A DNA stretch of 64,000 nucleotides from Strongylocentrotus droebachiensis (taxonomy: Eukaryota > Echinodermata > Echinoidea > Camarodonta > Strongylocentrotidae): contig JAVYIG010000111.1 in assembly GCA_035222895.1 (NCBI GenBank), positions 124,001 through 188,000 of the forward strand. The letters are read 5' to 3'. Of the stretch, positions 30,808 through 44,200 are shown piece after piece. Position numbers and translations under genes: made by a program. Below the pieces are notes generated by a model that saw only the letters and a program-made list of their open reading frames with translations, ran no database searches and had not been told where the DNA came from. Position 1 is the first letter of the stretch, and every line of letters begins with the position of its first letter.

Positions 30808-31170
30808 AATCTGAGATTTACCGATGACATCGACCTAATTTTTGGAACACCATATGTTCCCTTACAAGATTACAAAAAGTAATCTTGGCATGAAAATCAG
30901 TGTTGATGAAAGCAAGACCCGTAAGATGGGTTCTTGTGAGAATGTAGCAGTTAAGATTGAAAGAGAATAGCTTGATACCGTTGATCAATTCAAATATCTA
31001 GGGTCATGCAACTATAACAGAGGGTGCAAGAAAGTCAAAATCGGAATTGCGGTGGCCACATCTCCCCTTGCAAGTCTGTATACCAATGACATTTTCGTCA
31101 GTTGCAGGACATGCCGATCCGACATCAAATTTCGAGAATGCGATATCTCCATAATTCTTAGACAGTAAAT
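30808..31170 (+). pseudogene. Decayed LINE reverse-transcriptase fragment
   Basis: Plus-strand pieces read RFTDDIDLIFG (the F-x-DD catalytic box), then GMKISVDESKTRKM, VDQFKYLGS and VKIGIAVATSPLASL. That is the order in non-LTR reverse transcriptases ('rFADDidli', 'GmkiN..KTk.m', 'FkYLGs', 'rI.mA.sa...l'). A frameshift after KK and an in-frame stop in IERE* separate the pieces, so it is dead. It was inserted in the NIDO intron opposite to the host gene. Confidence 0.78.
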
Positions 31171-32427
31171 GTTGGAGTTGCACCAATTTGTAGTCAAAGA
31201 CTTTGCAGTCCATTTGGTAATAACTAAATAAATTTGTGTAAAATACGATATATCATGGATCGAATATCACATTTCCTTGTAATAAAAAAAAAATCAGCAA
31301 AATTTGGTCACCGCCCATCATACACGTATATAATAAGTTGTTGCATTAACGTTGCAAAGTCTTCTAAGTTAGCCTCCTCCCAGAATAGACCGGGCAGTGT
31401 TTCATAGAAATATCATAAGTACCAGTTCACCGACATCCAAATGAAATGTGAGTATTATAATTATCATGTACGATCAGTGGATGTCGTTGAACTTGTTCTT
31501 CTTTCAGTTAAACTATGAACTGTTTAGTAATTTTATTCAAATTCTATGAACAAAAGCTGCTCTAAACCACTCAAATGCTTGCATTGGATCAAAAGTATAG
31601 CAGCAACTATCAATGGAAAGTAGACATTCATATAAATACCATTTGAGTAAAAAAAAAAGTGTACACCTAGAAAATTGCTAATTATTTTAAAAACATCTAA
31701 GAACAGGAAATTATTATACATCTTATGAAAGAGTGTTTTATCCCAAATCATTTGATACCGTTTCTGTGAGGTATGTGTTCACGCTTGGATGAACAGGAGG
31801 CATTGTTTGCGAGATTTTTTTTGACTCACGCTGTACTGTAAAGACATTGTAGAAAATAATAAAACAATAATTATAAATTCTATGTTAAAGTATTGAGACA
31901 GTAAATCCACCATCAATATCATTATCATTACCATTCTGATAATCATCAACCATCATATTTGACTGTCAACCAGCGTCTTTTACTATCATCATTATCATTT
32001 TTATCATGATCATCATCATTATAGCCCCCCAAATTGATATATTAAATAAGGACCGTTCGATCTAATATATCTTCTTCACAGGAATGATATTACATACTGA
32101 TTTTGCTTTCACATGGAAGTAAGAATATCTCCAAGTGCACTTATCACTAAAAGAATATTTTTTCTGTATGTTTGTAGTTCGATTTCGTTATTTATTCAAA
32201 ATATAAGTTCTGAACAGTACTTCCGTAAAAAGATTTTGCAAGTACGCTCTCACTTCCGACTTGGGTTCTGTGTGAACAGTTATTCTCTATTTTCTTCATC
32301 CCCCTTCTTTTTAGTAGCCCATATTTACCAGACTAAGTTTTGGAGGTGGACTTACACATTTAATCTGTTTAAATTTTTCCTAAACGTTATTGGTACATAT
32401 ATTTTTCAATGTTTACTCAAATCATAC
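31171..32427. other. Intron with (ATC)n tract
   Basis: No exon is recognised. An ATC/ATT-rich tract lies at 31915-32030. Confidence 0.6.
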
Positions 32428-32598
32428 CTGATAAAATATTTTGGGATCACCAATGCTGAGGTCCACTGCAGCTCCTAGGACAGCGACAAACGCATCTCTA
32501 TCAGTTGTAGTGAAGAGAGATGGGCTGATGTAATGAATCATAGACTTGTTTATCGAACATTTGTCGTTGGAGAACTCGATCATGCCAGTAGATGTGAA
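32428..32598 (-). CDS. NIDO domain exon 2
   Basis: The 171-bp exon is phase 0-0, with acceptor ATGTAG before 32598 and donor TCAG|GTATGA at 32428/32427. It encodes FTSTGMIEFSNDKCSINKSM, then FTTTDRDAFVAVLGAAVDLS and GDPKIFYQ. '.s.G.IeFs' and the 'faa..g..vd......ifY' pattern match the N-terminal half of NIDO. Confidence 0.9.
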
Positions 32599-33114
32599 CT
32601 ACATGTACATAGGATAATCAAAAAGATATTTGGTTCAGGATTCTGAGCAATCATGGATAATGTTAGATTACACAAATGCTTTTAGGGACATGGTTAAAAC
32701 TATTTCCCAAGGCGATCTCAAAAGCTGTACTGTGCCCCGAGACAAAGTTCACGGGCACAGTTTCCAAATCACAGTGGATGAATGGTTTACCTGACAACTA
32801 TAATCAATCAATATAAGTTCTTTGTAACACATTTTCTGTGTAGATCCCCAAAGATAATATAAAAACTATGATATAAATGTACGTCAACAAGTCAAAATAT
32901 ATGTGATATAAAGTATACATTATCACAGATCAACAAAAGTCAACATGAATGGGTAATTTAGTCACCCTTTAAATAACACTGCACTATTCGTATAAAAGTA
33001 GGGGAAACCTCTGTGTGGTTGTCCATCTGCTTATCTCAATCTGTTTTACCGGGAGGAGAGATCCGGGGGTCACTGCAATTTGCATTAATTTCCAGGGACT
33101 CATGAACTAAATCA

Positions 33115-33205
33115 TCAATACAACTAGTAGTACTAGAACTAATAATGCCACTAATAATTGTAATAATGATAATGATAATGATAATAACATTAATAACAAT
33201 AAACC
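33115..33205. repeat. (ATA/ATT)n imperfect microsatellite
   Basis: Tract ending about 5-10 nt from the donor of the exon at 33209-33342. Confidence 0.8.
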
Positions 33206-33208
33206 CAC

Positions 33209-33342
33209 CCGTATCGTTGTGTATAGATGCCCGTCGCCAATCGGAATACATGACTTGACGTCAATGCACCCCCAAGCCAGTATGTCAGATTGGAAAGTAA
33301 CCTGTTCATCAATGTTTGCTCCATAATCCAAGTAGATTATCT
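33209..33342 (-). CDS. NIDO domain exon 1
   Basis: The 134-bp exon runs from phase 1 to phase 0, with acceptor TCATAG before 33342 and donor ACGG|GTGGGT at 33209/33208. It encodes IIYLDYGANIDEQVTFQSD, then CIPIGDGHLYTTIR. 'LYpyG..igD' is the usual start of a NIDO region. Its phase-1 start accepts the phase-1 donor of the EGF array (35148), so the array can be spliced straight onto NIDO. Confidence 0.88.
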
Positions 33343-33397
33343 CTATGAAAATAAAAACAATTAAAGAAAAATTGAAAAAAACTTCGCAGTCGAAATG

Positions 33398-33833
33398 ATG
33401 CCTCTGCCATATAGCGATTTTATAAACCAAAACAGAACCAATTTTTAAAATTCAAATTTGATGGTAATCCATTTGCAATGTTCTCAGAATATCGGGATTA
33501 CAAGCTATTTTTTATATATATGTATGACCCTTTGATCTTTGACCTAATGACCCTAAAATATAATCAAATACATGACCCAGGTTTGGCGGTAATCCATCAA
33601 ATCGATTCTTGAGAACGCGATCACTAGCTATTTTTGCATACATAATGAGCTCTGTGATCTCTGACCTTTGACGTCTGATCTCGTGACCCCAACATCTAAT
33701 CGGTTCTTTGGCTCTGCAAGATACATAGGCCTACATGACTTAAGTTTGGCGGTTCTTAAGATAACGCGTCGTACAGATGGACGGACGGACAACCCCAGAA
33801 CGTATAATGCCTTCGGCTACTTTGTAGAGGCAT
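33398..33833. repeat. Dispersed repeat ending in GAC-GGAC / AGAGGCATAA
   Basis: It contains GACCTTTGACGTCTGATCTC, TTTGGCGGTAATCCATC, GACGGACGGACAACCCCAGA and AATGCCTTCGGC...GTAGAGGCATAA. This is a repeat type I recall as common in marine invertebrate genomes. The ends carry short inverted ATGCCTCT / AGAGGCAT. It is non-coding and its class is uncertain. Confidence 0.6.
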
Positions 33834-34660
33834 AAAAATCGATGTATACAGGCAATACGATAATTAACATGCCCTGGCTGTATTTATCCCATGTTTCATG
33901 CAAAGCTGTCAAGCTAGGTACGATAGGTAAACCTATACTGCAGCCACAACACAAATTCAATAATGAAGAAATTAGAAAGGAAATATTTGATATATGCAAC
34001 GAAAACATTTTTTTTTCCAAATAGGAATCGGTGTAAGGTTGATTAACATAATTGTTGATGGCAATTAAGTTCCACGTTTGATAGGTTATAGTGCGCACAA
34101 AGAGAGACTATTTTTTAGGGTAAACACATACAATGCCATTTATAGTTGCAAGTTAAAATTGCGAATAACTTTTATTTCATGCAGTATGCATGGCGCATGT
34201 GTCAGAAAGATGTGAAGGCAGTATACGTGACGCAACAAAACATTCGCGTATAAAAACATTGAGGACGCAATGTTTACTCGCAAATTAAAATGGCGGCATT
34301 AACTGTGAAGGGATGTATTAAAGTAATTACAAATGATCTGACCAAAGACAATAAGCGATGGATAAAAAATTAAAGAGTCCTGATGTTTTAATTTGAGCAT
34401 TATTGATTTTTGTCAAAACAATTCTTTCGAATGGTTTGAACAAATGCATGTATTATGATATCTCAGTTTTAATTACACGAGCGACTGTGTGATATTTATG
34501 ACTCCGCCGAGCCGCGGAACATTATGTTTCGGGTTGTCCGGCCATCCCTCCATACTATATTCGTCAATCCATTGGTCCCACTTTCTCGTTATCGCGATAT
34601 CCCAAGAACCACTTGAAATATGAATTTCAAACTTGATGATAGTATGTATGATAGGAAGAC
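33834..34660. other. Intron between array and NIDO, nothing recognised
   Basis: No domain-bearing exon is found. A 67-codon minus-strand frame at 34473-34676 overlaps the array edge and resembles no family I know. Confidence 0.5.
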
Positions 34661-34746
34661 AGCAGAGCAGGCACAAGTATACATGTTCAATCCATTAGTA
34701 CAATCTTCATTAGCCAAACACGGAGTGGAAGTACATTCGTCGATAT
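34661..34746 (-). pseudogene. Truncated EGF pseudo-exon at the left edge of the array
   Basis: It starts like an array exon (AG before 34746, then DIDECTSTPCLANEDC) and matches through TCACSA. Homology then stops abruptly at 34660/34661. The last 25 nt of the exon, the sixth cysteine and the donor are gone. The frame runs into a stop within about 75 nt, and only a poor GTTTGA donor is in phase. It also carries A-to-T, N-to-T and V-to-A changes against the array consensus. It marks the end of the tandem array. Confidence 0.82.
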
Positions 34747-35147
34747 CTGTACAAATTGAGTTCCAAAGACAGTGACTAGAAAAGTAATTTCCCTTTGAAC
34801 AGATTCATATTTTTAGCGATTGGAACCGGGGTAGACTTACAATTTGTCAACCTTTTTAAATATGTACGACACTGTAGCTTCAATCACACTTTTGTAAGAT
34901 GGGAAGATAGAATAATTCATGAAGTTTGTACATCAAGATGTCGCTGGAAATCGACTAAAAAGGCCTTAAAAACTAAATTAACATTGTGACTTTCCACTGT
35001 TGATTGAATGGAGATGCAAAACGTGAGTTGAATTTGATCCTGATACGAAGCATTAAAGACTTTGACTCTATAATGTCATGATGAAAAAAAGCAATTGCTT
35101 CATGTAATAGGTGTTTGTATGTAATCTGCTTTGACTTGATAGCTTAC

Positions 35148-35258
35148 CTACGCACGGAGTCCCAGTAAAACCAGCAGAGCAGGCACAAGTATACATGTTC
35201 AATCCATTAGTACAATCTTCATTAACCAAACACGGATTGGAAGCACATTCGTCGATAT
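35148..35258 (-). CDS. EGF array copy 1 (last before NIDO)
   Basis: Standard exon except Ala-to-Val after the sixth cysteine (TPCV). The donor GTAG|GTAAGC is intact. Its phase-1 end joins AG of the NIDO exon at 33342 to make Glu, so it is the likely link between array and NIDO. Confidence 0.88.
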
Positions 35259-38200
35259 CTGTGCAAATTGAGTACCAAAGACAGTGAATTGAATACAAGC
35301 GACTAGAAAAGTAATTTCCCTTTTAACAGATTCATCTTTTATAGCAATTGGAACCAGGGTAGACTTACAATTTGTCAACCTTTTCAATTATGTACGACAC
35401 TGTAGCTTGATTCACACTTTTGTAAGATTGGAAGATAGAATAATTCATGAAATTTGAACATCAGGATGTCGCTGGAAATCGACTAAAAAGGCCTCAAAAA
35501 CTAAATTAACATTGTGACTTTCCACTGTTGATCGAGTGGAGATGCAAAACGTGGTTTGAATTTGATGCTGATACGAAGCATAAAAGACTTTGTGTCATGA
35601 TGAAAAAGAGCATTTGCTTCATGTAATAGGTGTTTGTATGTAATCTGCTTTGACTTGATATCTTTCCTGCGCACGGAGTCCCAGTAAAACCAGCAGAGCA
35701 GGCACAAGTATACATGTTCAATCCATTAGTACAATCTTCATTAACCAAACATGGATTGGAAGCACATTCGTCGATATCTGTGCAGATTGAGTACCAAATT
35801 TTGTAAGATTGTAAGATAGAATAATTCATGAAATTTGAACATCAGGATGTCTCTGGAAATCGACTAAAAAGGCCTTAAAAACTAAATTAACATTGTGACT
35901 TTCCACTGTTGATTTAGTGGAGATGCAAAACGTGGTTTGAATTTGATGCTGATACGAAGCATAAAAGACTTTGTGTCTTGATGAAAAAGAGCAATTGCTT
36001 CATGTAATAGGTGTTTGTATGTAATCTGTTTGACTTGATAGCTTACCTGCGCACGGAGTCCCAGTAAAACCAGCAGAGCAGGCACAAGTATACATGTTCA
36101 ATCCATTGGTACAATCTTCATTAACCAAACACGGATTGGAAGCACATTCGTCGATATCTGTGCAAATTGAGTACCAAAGACAGTGAATTGAATACAAGCG
36201 ACTAGAAAAGGAATTTCCCTTTTAACAGATTCATCTTTTATAGCAATTGGAACCAGGGTAGACTTACAATTTGTCAACCTTTTCAATTATGTACAACGCT
36301 GTAGCTTGATTCACACTTTTGTAAGATTGGAAGATAGAATAATTCATGAAATTTGAACATCAGGATGTCGCTGGAAATCGACTAAAAAGGCCTCAAAAAC
36401 TAAATTAACATTGTGACTTTCCACTGTTGATTGAGTGGAGATGCAAAACGTGAGTTGAATTTGATGCTGATAAGAAGCATAAAAGACATTGTATCTTGAT
36501 GAAAAAGAGCAATTGCTTCATGTAATAGGTGTTTGTATGTAATCTGCTTTGACTTGATAGCTTACCTGCGCACGGAGTCCCAGTAAAACCAGCAGAGCAG
36601 GCACAAGTATACATGTTCAATCCATTGGTACAATCTTCATTAACCAAACACGGATTGGAAGCACATTCGTCGATATCTGTGCAAATTGAGTACCAAAGAC
36701 AGTGAATTGAATACAAGCGACTAGAAAAGGAATTTCCCTTTTAACAGATTCATCTTTTATAGCAATTGGAACCAGGGTAGACTTACAATTTGTCAACCTT
36801 TTCAATTATGTACAACGCTGTAGCTTGATTCACACTTTTGTAAGATTGGAAGATAGAATAATTCATGAAATTTGAACATCAGGATGTCGCTGGAAATCGA
36901 CTAAAAAGGCCTTAAAAACTAAATTAACATTGTGTCTTTCCACTGTTGATTGAGTAGAAATGCAAAACGTGAGTTGAATTCGATGCTGATACGAAGCATA
37001 AAAGACATCGTATCTATAATGTCATGATGAAAAAGAGCAATTGCTTCATGTAATAGGTGTTTGTATGTAATCTGCTTTGACTTGATAGCTTACCTGCGCA
37101 CGGAGTCCCAGTAAAACCAGCAGAGCAGGCACAAGTATACATGTTCAATCCATTGGTACAATCTTCATTAACCAAACACGGATTGGAAGCACATTCGTCG
37201 ATATCTGTGCAAATTGAGTACCAAAGACATTGAATTGAATACAAGCGACTAGAAAAGTAGTTTCCCTTTGAACAGATTCATCTTTTATAGCGATTGGAAC
37301 TAGGGTAGACTTATAATTTTTCAACCTTTTTAATTATGTACGACACTGTAGCTTGATTCACACTTTTGTAACATTGGAAGATAGAATAATTCATGAAGTT
37401 TGTACATCAGGATGTCGCTGGAAATCGACTAAAAAGGCCTTAAAAACTAAATTAACATTGTGACTTTCCACTGTTGATCGAGTGGAGATGCAAAACGTGA
37501 GTTGAATTCGATGCTGATACGAAGCATAAAAGACTATGTGTCTTGATGAAAAAGAGCAATTGTTTCATGTAATAGGTGTTTGTATGTAATCTGCTTTGAC
37601 TTGATAGCTTACCTGCGCACGGAGTCCCAGTAAAACCAGCAGAGCAGGCACAAGTATACATGTTCAATCCATTGGTACAATCTTCATTAACCAAACACGG
37701 ATTGGAAGCACATTCGTCGATATCTGTGCAAATTGAGTACCAAAGACAGTGAATTGAATACAAGCGACTAGAAAAGGAATTTCCTTTTTAACAGATTCAT
37801 CTTTTATAGCGATTGGAACCAGGGTAGACTTACAATTTGTCAACCTTTTCAATTATGTACAACGCTGTAGCTTGATTCACACTTTTGTAAGATTGGAAGA
37901 TAGAATAATTCATGAAATTTGAACATCAGGATGTCGCTGGAAATCGACTAAAAAGGCCTGAAAAACTAAATTAACATTGTGACTTTCCACTGTTGATTGA
38001 GTGGAGATACAAAACGTGAGTTGAATTTGATGCTGATAAGAAGCATAAAAGACATTGTATCTTGATGAAAAAGAGCAATTGCTTCATGTAATAGGTGTTT
38101 GTATGTAATCTGCTTTGACTTGATAGCTTACCTGCGCACGGAGTCCCAGTGAAACCAGCAGAGCAGGCACAAGTATACATGTTCAATCCATTGGTACAAT

Positions 38201-41200
38201 CTTCATTAACCAAACACGGATTGGAAGCACATTCGTCGATATCTGTGCAAATTGAGTACCAAAGACATTGAATTGAATACAAGCGACTAGAAAAGTAGTT
38301 TCCCTTTGAACAGATTCATCTTTTATAGCGATTGGAACTAGGGTAGACTTATAATTTTTCAACCTTTTTAATTATGTACGACACTGTAGCTTGATTCACA
38401 CTTTTGTAACATTGGAAGATAGAATAATTCATGAAGTTTGTACATCAGGATGTCGCTGGAAATCGACTAAAAAGGCCTTAAAAACTAAATTAACATTGTG
38501 ACTTTCCACTGTTGATCGAGTGGAGATGCAAAACGTGAGTTGAATTCGATGCTGATAAGAAGCATAAAAGACATTGTATCTTGATGAAAAAGAGCAATTG
38601 CTTCATGTAATAGGTGTTTGTATGTAATCTGCTTTGACTTGATAGCTTACCTGCGCACGGAGTCCCAGTAAAACCAGCAGAGCAGGCACAAGTATACATG
38701 TTCAATCCATTGGTACAATCTTCATTAACCAAACACGGATTGGAAGCACATTCGTCGATATCTGTGCAAATTGAGTACCAAAGACAGTGAATTGAATACA
38801 AGCGACTAGAAAAGTAATTTCCCTTTTAACAGATTCATCTTTTATAGCAATTGGAACCAGGGTAGACTTACAATTTGTCAACCTTTTCAATTATGTACGA
38901 CACTGTAGCTTGATTCACACTTTTGTAAGATTGGAAGATAGAATAATTCATGAAATTTGAACATCAGGATGTCGCTGGAAATCGACTAAAAAGGCCTCAA
39001 AAACTAAATTAACATTGTGACTTTCCACTGTTGATCGAGTGGAGATGCAAAACGTGGTTTGAATTTGATGCTGATACGAAGCATAAAAGACTTTGTGTCT
39101 TGATGAAAAAGAGCAATTGCTTCATGTAATAGGTGTTTGTATGTAATCTGTTTGACTTGATAGCTTACCTGCGCACGGAGTCCCAGTGAAACCAGCAGAG
39201 CAGGCACAAGTATACATGTTCAATCCATTAGTACAATCTTCATTAACCAAACACGGATTGGAAGCACATTCGTCGATATCTGTGCAAATTGAGTACCAAA
39301 GACAGTGAATTGAATACAAGCGACTAGAAAAGGAATTTCCCTTTTAACAGATTCATCTTTTATAGCAATTGGAACCAGGGTAGACTTACAATTTGTCAAC
39401 CTTTTCAATTATGTACAACGCTGTAGCTTGATTCACACTTTTGTAAGATTGGAAGATAGAATAATTCATGAAATTTGAACATCAGGATGTCGCTGGAAAT
39501 CGACTAAAAAGGCCTCAAAAACTAAATTAACATTGTGACTTTCCACTGTTGATTGAGTGGAGATGCAAAACGTGAGTTGAATTTGATGCTGATAAGAAGC
39601 ATAAAAGACATTGTATCTTGATGAAAAAGAGCAATTGCTTCATGTAATAGGTGTTTGTATGTAATCTGCTTTGACTTGATAGCTTACCTGCGCACGGAGT
39701 CCCAGTAAAACCAGCAGAGCAGGCACAAGTATACATGTTCAATCCATTGGTACAATCTTCATTAACCAAACACGGATTGGAAGCACATTCGTCGATATCT
39801 GTGCAAATTGAGTACCAAAGACAGTGAATTGAATACAAGCGACTAGAAAAGGAATTTCCCTTTTAACAGATTCATCTTTTATAGCAATTGGAACCAGGGT
39901 AGACTTACAATTTGTCAACCTTTTCAATTATGTACAACGCTGTAGCTTGATTCACACTTTTGTAAGATTGGAAGATAGAATAATTCATGAAATTTGAACA
40001 TCAGGATGTCGCTGGAAATCGACTAAAAAGGCCTTAAAAACTAAATTAACATTGTGACTTTCCACTGTTGATTGAGTAGAAATGCAAAACGTGAGTTGAA
40101 TTCGATGCTGATACGAAGCATAAAAGACATCGTATCTATAATGTCATGATGAAAAAGAGCAATTGCTTCATGTAATAGGTGTTTGTATGTAATCTGCTTT
40201 GACTTGATAGCTTACCTGCGCACGGAGTCCCAGTAAAACCAGCAGAGCAGGCACAAGTATACATGTTCAATCCATTGGTACAATCTTCATTAACCAAACA
40301 CGGATTGGAAGCACATTCGTCGATATCTGTGCAAATTGAGTACCAAAGACATTGAATTGAATACAAGCGACTAGAAAAGTAGTTTCCCTTTTAACAGATT
40401 CATCTTTTATAGCGATTGGAACTAGGGTAGACTTATAATTTTTCAACCTTTTTAATTATGTACGACACTGTAGCTTGATTCACACTTTTGTAACATTGGA
40501 AGATAGAATAATTCATGAAATTTGAACATCAGGATGTCGCTGGAAATCGACTAAAAAGGCCTCAAAAACTAAATTAACATTGTGACTTTCCACTGTTGAT
40601 TGAGTGGAGATGCAAAACGTGAGTTGAATTTGATGCTGATAAGAAGCATAAAAGACATTGTATCTTGATGAAAAAGAGCAATTGCTTCATGTAATAGGTG
40701 TTTGTATGTAATCTGCTTTGACTTGATAGCTTACCTGCGCACGGAGTCCCAGTAAAACCAGCAGAGCAGGCACAAGTATACATGTTCAATCCATTGGTAC
40801 AATCTTCATTAACCAAACACGGATTGGAAGCACATTCGTCGATATCTGTGCAAATTGAGTACCAAAGACAGTGAATTGAATACAAGCGACTAGAAAAGGA
40901 ATTTCCCTTTTAACAGATTCATCTTTTATAGCAATTGGAACCAGGGTAGACTTACAATTTGTCAACCTTTTCAATTATGTACAACGCTGTAGCTTGATTC
41001 ACACTTTTGTAAGATTGGAAGATAGAATAATTCATGAAATTTGAACATCAGGATGTCGCTGGAAATCGACTAAAAAGGCCTCAAAAACTAAATTAACATT
41101 GTGACTTTCCACTGTTGATTGAGTGGAGATGCAAAACGTGAGTTGAATTTGATGCTGATAAGAAGCATAAAAGACATTGTATCTTGATGAAAAAGAGCAA

Positions 41201-44200
41201 TTGCTTCATGTAATAGGTGTTTGTATGTAATCTGCTTTGACTTGATAGCTTACCTGCGCACGGAGTCCCATTAAAACCAGCAGAGCAGGCACAAGTATAC
41301 ATGTTCAATCCATTGGTACAATCTTCATTAACCAAACACGGATTGGAAGCACATTCGTCGATATCTGTGCAAATTGAGTACCAAAGACATTGAATTGAAT
41401 ACAAGCGACTAGAAAAGTAGTTTCCCTTTTAACAGATTCATCTTTTATAGCGATTGGAACTAGGGTAGACTTATAATTTTTCAACCTTTTTAATTATGTA
41501 CGACACTGTAGCTTGATTCACACTTTTGTAAGATTGGAAGATAGAATAATTCATGAAGTTTGTACATCAGGATGTCGCTGGAAATCGACTAAAAAGGCCT
41601 CAAAAACTAAATTAACATTGTGACTTTCCACTGTTGATTGAGTGGAGATACAAAACGTGAGTTGAATTTGATGCTGATAAGAAGCATAAAAGACATTGTA
41701 TCTTGATGAAAAAGAGCAATTGCTTCATGTAATAGGTGTTTGTATGTAATCTGCTTTGAATTGATAGCTTACCTGCGCACGGAGTCCCAGTGAAACCAGC
41801 AGAGCAGGCACAAGTATACATGTTCAATCCATTAGTACAATCTTCATTAACCAAACACGGATTGGAAGCACATTCGTCGATATCTGTGCAAATTGAGTAC
41901 CAAAGACAGTGAATTGAATACAAGCGACTAGAAAAGGAATTTCCCTTTTAACAGATTCATCTTTTATAGCAATTGGAACCAGGGTAGACTTACAATTTGT
42001 CAACCTTTTCAATTATGTACAACGCTGTAGCTTGATTCACACTTTTGTAAGATTGGAAGATAGAATAATTCATGAAATTTGAACATCAGGATGTCGCTGG
42101 AAATCGACTAAAAAGGCCTCAAAAACTAAATTAACATTGTGACTTTCCACTGTTGATTGAGTGGAGATGCAAAACGTGAGTTGAATTTGATGCTGATAAG
42201 AAGCATAAAAGACATTGTATCTTGATGAAAAAGAGCAATTGCTTCATGTAATAGGTGTTTGTATGTAATCTGCTTTGACTTGATAGCTTACCTGCGCACG
42301 GAGTCCCAGTAAAACCAGCAGAGCAGGCACAAGTATACATGTTCAATCCATTGGTACAATCTTCATTAACCAAACACGGATTGGAAGCACATTCGTCGAT
42401 ATCTGTGCAAATTGAGTACCAAAGACAGTGAATTGAATACAAGCGACTAGAAAAGGAATTTCCCTTTTAACAGATTCATCTTTTATAGCAATTGGAACCA
42501 GGGTAGACTTACAATTTGTCAACCTTTTCAATTATGTACAACGCTGTAGCTTGATTCACACTTTTGTAAGATTGGAAGATAGAATAATTCATGAAATTTG
42601 AACATCAGGATGTCGCTGGAAATCGACTAAAAAGGCCTGAAAAACTAAATTAACATTGTGACTTTCCACTGTTGATTGAGTGGAGATACAAAACGTGAGT
42701 TGAATTTGATGCTGATAAGAAGCATAAAAGACATTGTATCTTGATGAAAAAGAGCAATTGCTTCATGTAATAGGTGTTTGTATGTAATCTGCTTTGACTT
42801 GATAGCTTACCTGCGCACGGAGTCCCAGTGAAACCAGCAGAGCAGGCACAAGTATACATGTTCAATCCATTAGTACAATCTTCATTAACCAAACACGGAT
42901 TGGAAGCACATTCGTCGATATCTGTGCAAATTGAGTACCAAAGACAGTGAATTGAATACAAGCGACTAGAAAAGGAATTTCCCTTTTAACAGATTCATCT
43001 TTTATAGCAATTGGAACCAGGGTAGACTTACAATTTGTCAACCTTTTCAATTATGTACAACGCTGTAGCTTGATTCACACTTTTGTAAGATTGGAAGATA
43101 GAATAATTCATGAAATTTGAACATCAGGATGTCGCTGGAAATCGACTAAAAAGGCCTCAAAAACTAAATTAACATTGTGACTTTCCACTGTTGATTGAGT
43201 GGAGATGCAAAACGTGAGTTGAATTTGATGCTGATAAGAAGCATAAAAGACATTGTATCTTGATGAAAAAGAGCAATTGCTTCATGTAATAGGTGTTTGT
43301 ATGTAATCTGCTTTGACTTGATAGCTTACCTGCGCACGGAGTCCCAGTAAAACCAGCAGAGCAGGCACAAGTATACATGTTCAATCCATTGGTACAATCT
43401 TCATTAACCAAACACGGATTGGAAGCACATTCGTCGATATCTGTGCAAATTGAGTACCAAAGACAGTGAATTGAATACAAGCGACTAGAAAAGGAATTTC
43501 CCTTTTAACAGATTCATCTTTTATAGCAATTGGAACCAGGGTAGACTTACAATTTGTCAACCTTTTCAATTATGTACAACGCTGTAGCTTGATTCACACT
43601 TTTGTAAGATTGGAAGATAGAATAATTCATGAAATTTGAACATCAGGATGTCGCTGGAAATCGACTAAAAAGGCCTCAAAAACTAAATTAACATTGTGAC
43701 TTTCCACTGTTGATTGAGTGGAGATGCAAAACGTGAGTTGAATTTGATGCTGATAAGAAGCATAAAAGACATTGTATCTTGATGAAAAAGAGCAATTGCT
43801 TCATGTAATAGGTGTTTGTATGTAATCTGCTTTGACTTGATAGCTTACCTGCGCACGGAGTCCCAGTAAAACCAGCAGAGCAGGCACAAGTATACATGTT
43901 CAATCCATTGGTACAATCTTCATTAACCAAACACGGATTGGAAGCACATTCGTCGATATCTGTGCAAATTGAGTACCAAAGACATTGAATTGAATACAAG
44001 CGACTAGAAAAGTAGTTTCCCTTTTAACAGATTCATCTTTTATAGCGATTGGAACTAGGGTAGACTTATAATTTTTCAACCTTTTTAATTATGTACGACA
44101 CTGTAGCTTGATTCACACTTTTGTAAGATTGGAAGATAGAATAATTCATGAAGTTTGTACATCAGGATGTCGCTGGAAATCGACTAAAAAGGCCTCAAAA

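Noticed and set aside
31004..31213. Cys-containing 69-codon minus-strand frame (CPATDENVIGIQTCKGRC)
   Set aside because: It is the antisense of the LINE reverse-transcriptase fragment, whose plus-strand reading (KIGIAVATSPLASL) matches a known motif order.
34473..34676. 67-codon minus-strand frame across the array edge
   Set aside because: No recognised domain, wrong phase for NIDO or EGF splicing, and it straddles the array breakpoint.
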